Source: Actinomycetales bacterium (GTDB lineage Bacteria > Actinomycetota > Actinomycetes > Actinomycetales > Actinomycetaceae). From it: a DNA stretch of 34,080 bases. Below the pieces are notes generated by a model. That model was given only the letters and a program-made list of their open reading frames with translations. It did no database searches and had not been told where the DNA came from. The stretch lies in NCBI GenBank assembly GCA_015655375.1, contig JAATFD010000007.1:1-34080 (forward strand). Direction: 5' to 3'. Below are positions 25,580-32,797 of this stretch, in pieces (position 1 is the stretch's first letter; each line of letters opens with the position of its first letter). The position numbers were made by a program, and so were the translations under genes.

Positions 25580-26299
25580 TCAATTCGTGGAGGTACCCCG
25601 GTCCATGCTGATGAGGACGGCAGTCCCGGCGACGATCAGGTCGACGCCCTCCGAGAAATCGGTCGTGCCGGCGGCCGCGTCGCCAGCCTCGATCCCCGCG
25701 TCACGGGCGGCGATGCGTTGCTGCTCGTCGAAGGTCCGGCCGAGGATGAAGTGTTCGAGCGTTTCGGCGACCACGGCGACAACGTGGCCGGAGGCCCCCG
25801 CGGCGCCCAACGGGACCCGGAGCACATCCGCCAGGGGGAGCCGGACCAACCCCAACGCGAGCGAGGACGACACCAGCTCGGCTCCGTCGCGGTGGACGAG
25901 CAGGGCCTCGTGCAGTGTGCTCGCCACGCCGCGGATCGCGTCCTCCCAGCCGGTCGGCTCGGTGTCAGGGGCAGGGTCCGCGCTCGCGGGTCCGGTGGGA
26001 CGGTCAATGACCAGGACGTCCACGGGTGAGAGAATCCGTTCCGACACGGCGGCGAGCAGGCTCTGTTTGTCCCTGAAATGCCAGTAGAGCGCAGAGGGCT
26101 GGACTCCGAGGGAATCGGCCAGATGGCGCATCGACAGTGATGGCAAGCCGCTCGCATCGAGCACGTTCATCGCGGCGTCGACGACATCGCCGCGAGAGCG
26201 CCGACGCGTGGACGGTGCCGGGGATTGGCCGGTGTTCCGGGACGAGGACGCTGAGAGCTCGTTCACCCGCTCGGTGGGCGGGCGCTGGACATCGGACAC
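25580..26299 (-). CDS. bioQ: TetR-family biotin repressor, BioQ-like
   Basis: 239 residues. A disordered N-terminus (about 35 residues) precedes a TetR-type helix-turn-helix (about 37-85: VVDAAMNVLDASGLPSLSMRH and LGVQPSALYWHFRDKQSLL). The remainder resembles a TetR ligand-binding domain. BioQ is the TetR-type biotin regulator of corynebacteria and mycobacteria. The name rests on two facts: it is divergent from bioY, and the gap holds the palindrome TGAAC-N3-GTTCA, close to the published BioQ box. The GTG start at 26299 has TATAGT exactly 6 bases upstream on the minus strand, suggesting a leaderless and self-regulated mRNA. ATG starts further in would cut into the N-terminal tail only. Confidence 0.85.
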   Translation of the reverse strand: MSDVQRPPTERVNELSASSSRNTGQSPAPSTRRRSRGDVVDAAMNVLDASGLPSLSMRHLADSLGVQPSALYWHFRDKQSLLAAVSERILSPVDVLVIDRPTGPASADPAPDTEPTGWEDAIRGVASTLHEALLVHRDGAELVSSSLALGLVRLPLADVLRVPLGAAGASGHVVAVVAETLEHFILGRTFDEQQRIAARDAGIEAGDAAAGTTDFSEGVDLIVAGTAVLISMDRGTSTN

Positions 26300-26305
26300 G
26301 CGTTC

Positions 26306-26313
26306 ACTATAGT
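26306..26313. promoter_or_regulatory. Overlapping divergent -10 boxes for bioQ and bioY
   Basis: ACTATAGT is a palindrome that provides TATAGT on both strands. On the minus strand it sits 6 bases before the bioQ GTG. On the plus strand (26308-26313) it is 54 bases before the bioY ATG. The two promoters therefore share the same few bases and cannot easily be occupied together. Confidence 0.55.
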
Positions 26314-26342
26314 GAGCACTGTTCGCCTGAACACCGTTCAGG
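26313..26342. promoter_or_regulatory. Tandem BioQ-type operators
   Basis: CCTGAACACCGTTCAGG (26326-26342) is a perfect 17-base palindrome around TGAAC-ACC-GTTCA. A second, weaker copy TGAGC-ACT-GTTCG lies at 26313-26325, offset by 15 bases. The pair covers the region from the bioY -10 to its probable start of transcription and would block bioY when repressor is bound. Confidence 0.75.
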
Positions 26343-26367
26343 AAACCGTTGCGACCAGGAGATCTCC

Positions 26368-26976
26368 ATGTCCGCTTCCGCCCTCGCCGACCACGCGTCC
26401 GTGCCCGGCGTTGTCCCCACCGTCGTCCGCGTCCCCGGTGACAGACTGGCCGGCACTCGCGTGCGCGAGGCCGCCCTCGTCCTCGCCGGAACCGCGATCC
26501 TCGTCCTTGCCGGTCGGGTGACGATCCCGCTGCCCTTCACCCCGGTCCCGGTCTCGCTGGCGACGCTGGCTGTGCTCCTGGAGGGCCCCGTGCTCGGGCC
26601 GCGTCGGGCGAGTGCCTCGACGGGCCTGTACTTGGTGCTGGGCCTGATCGGCATCCCGGTGTTCGCGGGTGGTGCGAGCGGATGGGCCTTTTCCTCGTTC
26701 GGCTACATCATCGGGTACCTCGTGGCGGCCCTTGTCGTCGGCGCACTGGCCGAGCGTGGCGCCGGACGATCGGTCGGGCGCATGGCGGGAGTCGCCGTTC
26801 TCGGCTCAGCGATCATCTACGCGGTCGGTCTGGCGTGGCTGGTCCCGTGGTTGGGAATCGGCGTCCGGGAAGGCCTTGCGCTCGGCGTCGTTCCCTTCCT
26901 CATCGGCGATGTCGTCAAGATCGTGCTGACCGCGGGACTCGTTCCGGCGGTCTGGACCAGCACGGTGAGGCGCTGA
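26368..26976 (+). CDS. bioY: Biotin ECF transporter substrate-binding protein BioY
   Basis: 202-residue integral membrane protein, the biotin-binding S component of an ECF transporter. After a 30-residue tail come about six helices. The family motif IPLPFTPVPVSLATLAVLLEGPVLGPRRASAS is visible in parts (IPLPFTPVPVSLATL and GPVLGPRRA), as are LIGIPVFAGGASG and GYIIGYLVAA. No BioM/BioN energy genes are next to it, so it may use a shared module or act alone. AGGAG (26357-26361) lies 6 bases before the ATG. Tandem BioQ operators precede it. It ends only 16 bases before a convergent gene. Confidence 0.95.
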   Translation: MSASALADHASVPGVVPTVVRVPGDRLAGTRVREAALVLAGTAILVLAGRVTIPLPFTPVPVSLATLAVLLEGPVLGPRRASASTGLYLVLGLIGIPVFAGGASGWAFSSFGYIIGYLVAALVVGALAERGAGRSVGRMAGVAVLGSAIIYAVGLAWLVPWLGIGVREGLALGVVPFLIGDVVKIVLTAGLVPAVWTSTVRR

Positions 26977-26992
26977 CGGAGCCGATCCACTC

Positions 26993-28453
26993 TCAGGACA
27001 ATCCGGCGTCAGGGTGATCGGGGATCCGCGGCACGACTCCGGGGATGTGGCTGTGGGCGGTCAACGGATTGGTCGGGATCTCGAAGGCGACGTCGAGGAA
27101 GGGCCGGATTCGCTCCGCCAACTCGGCGGGCTCTCCGTCCGAGACGAAGACGACGCGCGGGTGGAGTTTCTCGGACTCGACGAGGTCGAGGATCGGACGG
27201 GAATCCCCCCACTCGGACTCGACCCAGTAGACGGCCCAGTCCGGGCCGAGCGGGCCCCGGGCGCCGATGAACATCCGCCGGACCCGGCAGCCCGGGCGAA
27301 GCGCGGTCACGACGTCCTCGTCGAGGTCGATCATGACGCCGGGGCCGCCGACCCCGGTCAGCGCTTCGGCGGGCACATCGCGCGGGTCGGGTGCGTCGGC
27401 CCACTCGGGGAACGTTTCGATGGGAGCATCGACAGCCGGGCGGCCGAGCCGGTCGATCCAGTCGAACAGACGCCAGGAGGCAAGCTCGGGGCGGACGTCG
27501 AGGAGCTCCGGCGCGTTCCACCGGAAGTGACACACCGCGAGGAACCACTCGAGGTCATCGACTGGGTTGAGCAACAGTCCCTCGCGCAGGTAGAGCGCCC
27601 GCGACATGATCCGGTCGCGCATGGGGTCGTCTCGCAGCCGCCGGGCCTTGTCCAATCTCCTGTGGAATCGCTTCTGGGCCGAGGCGTAGTCGTCGCCCGA
27701 GTCCCACTGGTCGCCCGGCCAATTGTGGAGGCGGACGACCTCCTCTCGCAGCGAGAATCGTTCGCCGGTGTGCCCGCGCTTGTGGAGCAGGTCGTCCCAG
27801 TCCTGGACCATGCCGAGAGCCCGTTCGAACTCAGCGGGCACGTTCAGCCAGGGGATGACGCTGAGCTCCATGTCAGCGAGGCGATCCTGCCAGGCACGAA
27901 AGCCCTGGAGCGTGACAGGTGTGCCCGCGACATCGCGCCACCTCGGGTCGCGGCGTCGGTTGCGCATGGCCGTATACCAGTCATTGAGGGCGCGGGTGAG
28001 GCGCGGACGGGCAGCGGGCCGCTCGCGCCCGTCGAATTCGGATTCGATGCGCGTCACGACGCGGTGGAGGAGCTCGGGTTCGGGCAGTTTCGGCATGCGG
28101 TGGCGGGCCAAGGCGATCGGGTTGTGGAATTGTCCGATCACCCAGGCGACGTCGGGTGAGTGGGCAATGCTCGAGACGGTGCGCGCGGCCTCATTGATCC
28201 CCTCGTTGAGTGCGTCGATCGTCGGGAGGCTCGTGCGTTCCGCCTTCGTCAGCTTGCGACCGTCGGGCGCGCGCTTGTTCTTGCCGTGCAGAGCGAGGTC
28301 TGCAATCGAGGAACGCGGCCCAGGTCGGGATGCGCGTGCGGCCTCGGGTTCGTGACCCGACGTGCTCGCAGAGAGGACACGGTCATCCGGGCGGGTGGCC
28401 TCGTCGCGGGGATGACCCGTCGTGTCGACGCTCCCTGCGCCTCCTGCTCCCAT
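26993..28453 (-). CDS. Unknown protein, 486 residues, soluble
   Basis: I do not recognise this family. The first ~60 residues are low-complexity and Arg/Asp/Gly/Ala-rich. The rest looks globular and is rich in Trp, Arg, Asp and Pro, with repeated Trp motifs (ALNDWYTAMRNRRRDPRWRD, VVRLHNWPGDQWDSGDD, LEWFLAVCHFRWNAPELLD). A second part from about residue 380 looks alpha/beta: VGGPGVMIDLDEDVVTAL, RRMFIGARGPLGPDWAVYWVE. No signal peptide, membrane segment or known catalytic motif is seen. The ATG at 28453 was chosen because CAGAAT lies exactly 6 bases upstream; GTG 28471 would add six residues. Third-position G/C use matches the neighbours, so it is native. It is divergent from guaA. Confidence 0.75.
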   Translation of the reverse strand: MGAGGAGSVDTTGHPRDEATRPDDRVLSASTSGHEPEAARASRPGPRSSIADLALHGKNKRAPDGRKLTKAERTSLPTIDALNEGINEAARTVSSIAHSPDVAWVIGQFHNPIALARHRMPKLPEPELLHRVVTRIESEFDGRERPAARPRLTRALNDWYTAMRNRRRDPRWRDVAGTPVTLQGFRAWQDRLADMELSVIPWLNVPAEFERALGMVQDWDDLLHKRGHTGERFSLREEVVRLHNWPGDQWDSGDDYASAQKRFHRRLDKARRLRDDPMRDRIMSRALYLREGLLLNPVDDLEWFLAVCHFRWNAPELLDVRPELASWRLFDWIDRLGRPAVDAPIETFPEWADAPDPRDVPAEALTGVGGPGVMIDLDEDVVTALRPGCRVRRMFIGARGPLGPDWAVYWVESEWGDSRPILDLVESEKLHPRVVFVSDGEPAELAERIRPFLDVAFEIPTNPLTAHSHIPGVVPRIPDHPDAGLS

Positions 28454-28459
28454 GACCGT

Positions 28460-28465
28460 ATTCTG
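28460..28465 (-). promoter_or_regulatory. Possible -10 of the unknown 486-residue gene
   Basis: CAGAAT on the minus strand ends 6 bases before the ATG at 28453. It fits only the A and last T of TAnnnT, so it is weaker than the other leaderless promoters listed. Confidence 0.35.
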
Positions 28466-28679
28466 CCGCACCAGGACCGAATCCGGCCCGCGAGCCGCGC
28501 TGCGATCGTTTGCTCCCCGCCGACGTGAGCAGCCGATCGAGAGAGTGGACGTGCTGTCCTTCTCACCGGTCGCTCCCCAGTGGTGACTGAAGTCTGTCGG
28601 GAGCGATGGAGGGCGATGACGGCGTCTGGCTTGTTGTGACCGGACCGTTGACGAGGCCGTAGGTGTTCATGAGACGGTC

Positions 28680-28728
28680 AGTTGCTCACTGCATCGCTGC
28701 CAACAGACACCGGTGCATGTGGGCAACT
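28680..28728 (+). other. Strong imperfect hairpin, possible small RNA part
   Basis: AGTTGCTCAC (28680-28689) pairs with GTGGGCAACT (28719-28728), and TGCATCG (28690-28696) with CGGTGCA (28711-28717). There are two G-U pairs and one bulged T at 28718, giving a 17-bp stem with a 14-base loop. It lies upstream of the predicted guaA start of transcription, so it is not part of a leaderless guaA mRNA. Confidence 0.45.
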
Positions 28729-28820
28729 CACGGAGTCATCCCGGGTGTGTCTTGGGATGCGGCTCGAAGAGGATGAGACGTGTCGTGGCGCACACGGGCG
28801 ACGTGCCTCACGGCTGACAG

Positions 28821-28830
28821 GCAGTACTGC
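28821..28830. promoter_or_regulatory. Palindrome at the guaA promoter
   Basis: GCAGTACTGC is a perfect 10-base palindrome ending 10 bases before the guaA -10 box, in the -35/spacer region. This is a typical operator position, but no known regulator is matched. Confidence 0.3.
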
Positions 28831-28840
28831 TGCCCGCGGG

Positions 28841-28846
28841 TAGCAT
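28841..28846 (+). promoter_or_regulatory. -10 box of a leaderless guaA promoter
   Basis: TAGCAT fits TAnnnT and ends 6 bases before the GTG at 28853. No Shine-Dalgarno lies between, so transcription likely begins at the start codon. Confidence 0.55.
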
Positions 28847-28852
28847 GAGCTC

Positions 28853-30430
28853 GTGACCACACCTGCCTCTCGCCCCGTCCTGGTCGTCGACTTCGGTGCT
28901 CAATACGCACAGCTCATCGCCCGCCGCGTCCGCGAGGCGAGCGTCTATTCCGAGATCGTCCCGCATTCCATGTCTGCCACTGAGATCCTGGCGAAGGACC
29001 CTGCGGCGATCATCCTCTCGGGTGGTCCGGCCTCCGTGTATGCCGAGGGCGCTCCCAGCTTCGACGCGGCGATCCTCCAGGCCGGGATCCCCGTTCTTGG
29101 AATCTGCTACGGCTTCCAGCTGATGGCTCAGGCGCTCGGCGGCACCGTCGGGCGCACCGGTACCCGGGAGTATGGCCACACCGAGGCTCATCTGGTCAAT
29201 GACGGATCCTCGCGCCTGCTTGAGGGGACTCCGGCTGTCCAGACCGTGTGGATGAGCCACGGCGACGCGGTCGTCGCGGCCCCTCAAGGCTTCGCGGTCA
29301 CGGCGTCGACGGAGCAGACTCCCGTCGCCGCGTTCGAGGACGCCGCCCGGTGTCTCTATGGTGTTCAGTGGCACCCCGAAGTCCACCACACGCAGTACGG
29401 CCAGCGCCTGATCGAGACCTTTCTTCATGAGTGCGCGGCCATCCCCCGTGACTGGACTCCCGGCTCGATCATCGACGACCAGGTCGCCCAGATCCGTGCG
29501 AGGGTCTCCGACGCGCGCGTGATCTGCGGTCTGTCCGGAGGGGTCGATTCCTCGGTCGCGGCCGCCCTCGTCCATCGCGCGATCGGCGACCAACTGACCT
29601 GCATCTTCGTCGACCACGGCCTGTTGCGCGCTGGCGAGCGCGAACAGGTCGAGCGCGACTATGCCGCCTCGATGGGCATCCGCGTGGTGACCATCGACGA
29701 GTCGGAGCGCTTCCTCTCCGCACTCGCGGGTGTCACCGACCCTGAGGTTAAGCGCAAGATCATCGGTCGGGAATTCATCCGTTCCTTCGAGGACGCCCAG
29801 CGTGACCTCGTGGCCGAGGCCGGGGCGCAGGGCGCGGAGATCCGTTTCCTCGTCCAGGGCACGCTCTATCCCGACGTCGTCGAGTCCGGCGGCGGGGACG
29901 GGGCGGCCAATATCAAGAGCCACCACAACGTCGGCGGCCTTCCCGAGGATCTCGACTTCGAGCTGATCGAGCCACTGCGCACTCTGTTCAAGGACGAGGT
30001 CCGGGCGATCGGCTTGGAGCTCGGGGTGCCGGAGAACATCGTCTGGCGTCAGCCCTTCCCGGGACCGGGCCTCGGTATCCGGATCATCGGCGAGGTGACG
30101 CGCGAACGCCTCGACGTCTTGCGCGCCGCCGACTTGATTGCCCGCGAGGAGCTGACGGCCGCTGGGTTGGACCGCGACATCTGGCAGTGCCCGGTCGTCC
30201 TGTTGGCCGATGTGCATTCCGTCGGGGTCCAGGGTGACGGTCGCAGCTACGGCTCGCCGGTGGTCCTGCGCCCCGTGTCATCCGAGGATGCGATGACGGC
30301 GGACTGGTCGCGCGTCCCCTTCGACGTCTTGGCCCGGATCTCGACGCGGATCACGAACTCCGTCCCCGAGGTCACCCGCGTCGTCCTCGACGTGACGTCG
30401 AAGCCGCCGGCCACGATCGAGTGGGAGTGA
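28853..30430 (+). CDS. guaA: GMP synthase (glutamine-hydrolysing)
   Basis: 525 residues. It converts XMP to GMP using ATP and glutamine. The N-terminal class I glutamine amidotransferase domain has the nucleophile C85 ([11 protein letters not shown]) and WHPEVHHT. The ATP-pyrophosphatase domain has the P-loop [16 protein letters not shown]. The C-terminal dimerisation domain shows [27 protein letters not shown] and ends PPATIEWE. The GTG at 28853 gives the family N-terminus. tatD starts 27 bases downstream and is probably co-transcribed. Confidence 0.97.
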   Translation: MTTPASRPVLVVDFGAQYAQLIARRVREASVYSEIVPHSMSATEILAKDPAAIILSGGPASVYAEGAPSFDAAILQAGIPVLGICYGFQLMAQALGGTVGRTGTREYGHTEAHLVNDGSSRLLEGTPAVQTVWMSHGDAVVAAPQGFAVTASTEQTPVAAFEDAARCLYGVQWHPEVHHTQYGQRLIETFLHECAAIPRDWTPGSIIDDQVAQIRARVSDARVICGLSGGVDSSVAAALVHRAIGDQLTCIFVDHGLLRAGEREQVERDYAASMGIRVVTIDESERFLSALAGVTDPEVKRKIIGREFIRSFEDAQRDLVAEAGAQGAEIRFLVQGTLYPDVVESGGGDGAANIKSHHNVGGLPEDLDFELIEPLRTLFKDEVRAIGLELGVPENIVWRQPFPGPGLGIRIIGEVTRERLDVLRAADLIAREELTAAGLDRDIWQCPVVLLADVHSVGVQGDGRSYGSPVVLRPVSSEDAMTADWSRVPFDVLARISTRITNSVPEVTRVVLDVTSKPPATIEWE

Positions 30431-30457
30431 ACGCGGGCGAGGACGTGCACCGAATCC

Positions 30458-31369
30458 ATGAGTAAACACAAGCCGAAGGTCTGGCCTGCCACTGCCGCGC
30501 CGCTGGCCGGCCCCGTGATGGACAATCACACCCACCTCCCGCTGCGCGAGGAGGAGATCCCGCTGGCCGACGGGGTTCGCATGCCCCTGTCGGAGCAGCT
30601 GGACCGAGCGCGCGAGGTCGGGGTGACCCGGATCGTCTCCTCGGCGTGCGAACTCCCCGACTTCGACCCGATGCTCGAGTTGGCCCGGGTGACGCCGGGC
30701 ATGCGCGTGGCCTTGGCGATCCACCCCAACGAGGCTGGCCTCCACGCCGGTTTCGTCGACCCGTCTCCGGATGGCCTCGTTCCCGAGCGTCGGGCGCACC
30801 ACGTCGCCCTGATCGAGGCCCTGGAACAGGTTGCCTGTCGTCTCGATGACCCGATGGTCGTCGCTGTGGGGGAGAGCGGCCTCGACTACTTCCGCACGGC
30901 AGAACCCGGGCATGAGGCGCAGGCGGAATCCCTGCGGGCCCACATCGAAATGGCCAAGCAGCATGGCCTGCCCCTGCAGATCCACGATCGCGATGCGCAC
31001 GAGGACTGCCTCCGGATTCTTTCCGGATCGGCGATGCGCGACCAGCGGGTCGTCTTCCATTGTTTTTCGGGGGATCGGGCCATGGCGAGAGTCCTCGCGA
31101 GCAATCAGTGGTACGCCTCATTCGCGGGCACAGTGACCTTCCCGTCCAACGAATCCCTGCGCCGAACGCTGGAGGAGATACCCCGCGAATTGGTCCTCGT
31201 CGAGACCGATGCTCCCTATCTCACACCGGTGCCGTGGCGAGGGAGCCCCAACGCCTCCTATTCCATCGCCCATACGGTCCGAGCGATCGCGAGTTTGTGG
31301 CAGACCACTGAGGAAAAGGCCTGCCGACAGTTGTTTGAGAACTCTCAACGGGTCTATGGAGACTGGTGA
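30458..31369 (+). CDS. tatD: TatD-family metal-dependent hydrolase/DNase
   Basis: 303 residues, TIM-barrel amidohydrolase-like. The family includes 3'-5' DNA exonucleases and is proposed to act in DNA repair or turnover. Metal ligands are visible: H24 and H26 (DNHTHL), the Glu of GESGLDYF, the His of QIHDRDAHED, the His of FHCFSGD and the Asp of ETDAPYLTP. The N-terminus is about 20 residues longer than in E. coli TatD. The ATG at 30458 has no strong ribosome-binding site. It precedes an rpfB-type gene, the same order as in mycobacteria (tatD-rpfB), while metG lies elsewhere. Confidence 0.93.
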   Translation: MSKHKPKVWPATAAPLAGPVMDNHTHLPLREEEIPLADGVRMPLSEQLDRAREVGVTRIVSSACELPDFDPMLELARVTPGMRVALAIHPNEAGLHAGFVDPSPDGLVPERRAHHVALIEALEQVACRLDDPMVVAVGESGLDYFRTAEPGHEAQAESLRAHIEMAKQHGLPLQIHDRDAHEDCLRILSGSAMRDQRVVFHCFSGDRAMARVLASNQWYASFAGTVTFPSNESLRRTLEEIPRELVLVETDAPYLTPVPWRGSPNASYSIAHTVRAIASLWQTTEEKACRQLFENSQRVYGDW

Positions 31370-31423
31370 GGATCCGAATTTCGCCCGGATCCCGACGGTT
31401 GTTTCCCAACGACTCGACCTTAG

Positions 31424-31445
31424 GATCACATTTCGGTTACGGTGG
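31424..31445 (+). promoter_or_regulatory. Shared rpf promoter element, copy 1
   Basis: GATCAC, 7 bases, then TTACGGTGG, 91 bases upstream of the first rpf-type start. TACGGT (31438-31443) fits a -10 box. The same arrangement occurs before the next rpf-type gene at 32729-32750, with 18 of 22 bases identical. Confidence 0.55.
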
Positions 31446-31535
31446 CGCAATCAGTCCGGTGGAGACCGGTCTCTCGACGCAGCCAGTGTTCGGGGAGAGC
31501 CCGTTTCCGCGGAGCCGCGCGAAGCTAGGAACCAC

Positions 31536-32678
31536 GTGATTTCCCTCCACCCGACCCGCCGCCAGATCTTCGCCACCGCTTCGACACTCTCCGTCGCGAT
31601 GGTCGCCGTCGCCGGAACCTCGGTCGCCACATCACACCGTGAGGTCACTCTCGAGGTCGACGGCGTTTCCGTCCCGGTTTCCGGATTCACGCGCACGGTG
31701 TCGGATGTGTTGGACACGGCCGGCGTGTCGGTGTCGGCCCACGACCTCGTCGCCCCCGCATTGACGGAAGACGTCTCCACCGGCCAGACGATCGTCGTGC
31801 GAACGGCCAACCTCTACAACGTGACGGTTGACGGCTCCCCGGTCGAGGCCTGGTCAACGGGAACGTCGGTGTCGGATGTCCTCAACGAGGTCGGCTCGGG
31901 GTCGGCCGTTCTGGCGGCCGACCGGTCGGCAGTGCGTGAAGCCCTCCCGATCATCGGGCACTCCGGAGCGGTCACCGTCGTCGCGGACGGCAATCGGACC
32001 GGTGTCCAGGCGGGGCCCCAGGACACGGTCGACACGTTGCTTGCGAAGGCGAACGTCGAGGTGTCCCCGATCGATCGTGCGGCCTTCTCGACCGCCTCCG
32101 ACGGGACGGTGGAGCTGCAGGTCACCCGGGTGACTCGTGGTCAGCGCACCGAGACGGCTTCGATTCCCTTCGAGACGGAACAACGCGACGACGATTCCTT
32201 GACCAAGGGCACGACCTCGGTCCTCCAGGAGGGCCAGGACGGCTCAGACTCGGCGACCTACTACGAGGAGACGGTGGACGGGACGCCCGTCGTCTCGGTC
32301 AAGGTCCGGGATTCACGTCAGGATCCGGTCTCGAAGATCATCGCCGTCGGGACCAAGGAAGCCGCCACAACGACGACCGCTTCGTCCAGTTCTTCTAGCT
32401 CGTCCTCGTCCGGGCAGGGCTCGGGAACCGGGTCGGCGCCAGCGGGCGTGTGGGCATCGCTGGCCCAATGTGAGTCCGGCGGCAACGCCGGGACGAACAC
32501 GGGCAACGGCTACTACGGCCTCTACCAATTCTCGGCGGCCACATGGCACGCGTTGGGCGGATCCGGTCTGCCCTCCGATGCCTCAGCCGCCGAGCAGACA
32601 CGAATCGCCCAGAAGCTTCAGGCCAGCTCGGGCTGGGGACAGTGGCCCGCCTGCGCCTCCAGCCTCGGTCTCTACTGA
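31536..32678 (+). CDS. rpfB: Resuscitation-promoting factor, RpfB-type
   Basis: 380-residue exported peptidoglycan hydrolase. An N-terminal signal anchor (about 8-30: RRQIFATASTLSVAMVAVAG) precedes DUF348-type repeats starting at REVTLEVDG, then YNVTVDG and TVVADGN (about 35-200). A G5 domain follows (about 205-280) and a Thr/Ser linker with a run of Ser (about 282-298). The C-terminal Rpf domain (about 305-380) starts VWASLAQCESGGN, with catalytic E313 and paired cysteines C312 and C371. Rpf cleaves glycan strands and supports regrowth from dormancy in related bacteria. The GTG at 31536 was chosen because AGGA lies 5 bases upstream and the signal anchor starts there; the longer open frame runs into tatD. 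Confidence 0.92.
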   Translation: MISLHPTRRQIFATASTLSVAMVAVAGTSVATSHREVTLEVDGVSVPVSGFTRTVSDVLDTAGVSVSAHDLVAPALTEDVSTGQTIVVRTANLYNVTVDGSPVEAWSTGTSVSDVLNEVGSGSAVLAADRSAVREALPIIGHSGAVTVVADGNRTGVQAGPQDTVDTLLAKANVEVSPIDRAAFSTASDGTVELQVTRVTRGQRTETASIPFETEQRDDDSLTKGTTSVLQEGQDGSDSATYYEETVDGTPVVSVKVRDSRQDPVSKIIAVGTKEAATTTTASSSSSSSSSSGQGSGTGSAPAGVWASLAQCESGGNAGTNTGNGYYGLYQFSAATWHALGGSGLPSDASAAEQTRIAQKLQASSGWGQWPACASSLGLY

Positions 32679-32728
32679 TCGTGCGGTTTGCTCCTCATAC
32701 TTTTGCTTTGGTCGTTCGATCCCGTGTC

Positions 32729-32750
32729 GATCACGATCCGATTACGGTGG
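32729..32750 (+). promoter_or_regulatory. Shared rpf promoter element, copy 2
   Basis: GATCAC, 7 bases, TTACGGTGG, 48 bases upstream of the second rpf-type start. TACGGT (32743-32748) is the -10 candidate. It matches copy 1 at 31424-31445 in spacing. Confidence 0.55.
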
Positions 32751-32797
32751 ATGGAGCATCCGCACAGGACCATGCCACCGTCAGGAGAGCCGCTTCA

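Larger units (their letters stand above)
28466..28840. other. Intergenic region upstream of guaA
   Basis: About 375 bases between divergent genes with no convincing ORF. Two structures are listed separately: a 49-base hairpin and a 10-base palindrome. No guanine-type or PRPP-type riboswitch pattern is visible. Confidence 0.5.

Noticed and set aside
27014-28159. 381-codon open frame on the plus strand, opposite the unknown gene
   Set aside because: I weighed which strand codes. The minus-strand product has more natural composition (balanced hydrophobics, Trp motifs) and a -10-like box at its start. The plus-strand product is Val/Glu/Arg-rich with no good start signal.
28472-28852. Purine-type riboswitch before guaA
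   Set aside because: No guanine or PRPP aptamer core pattern was found, and the predicted transcript starts at the GTG.
28808-30217. 469-codon open frame antisense to guaA
   Set aside because: guaA has clear catalytic motifs on the other strand; the antisense product is not protein-like.
32370-32420. Serine-codon repeat in rpfB as a microsatellite or CRISPR-like repeat
   Set aside because: It is an in-frame Ser linker between G5 and the Rpf domain with mixed Ser codons, a normal feature of wall proteins.
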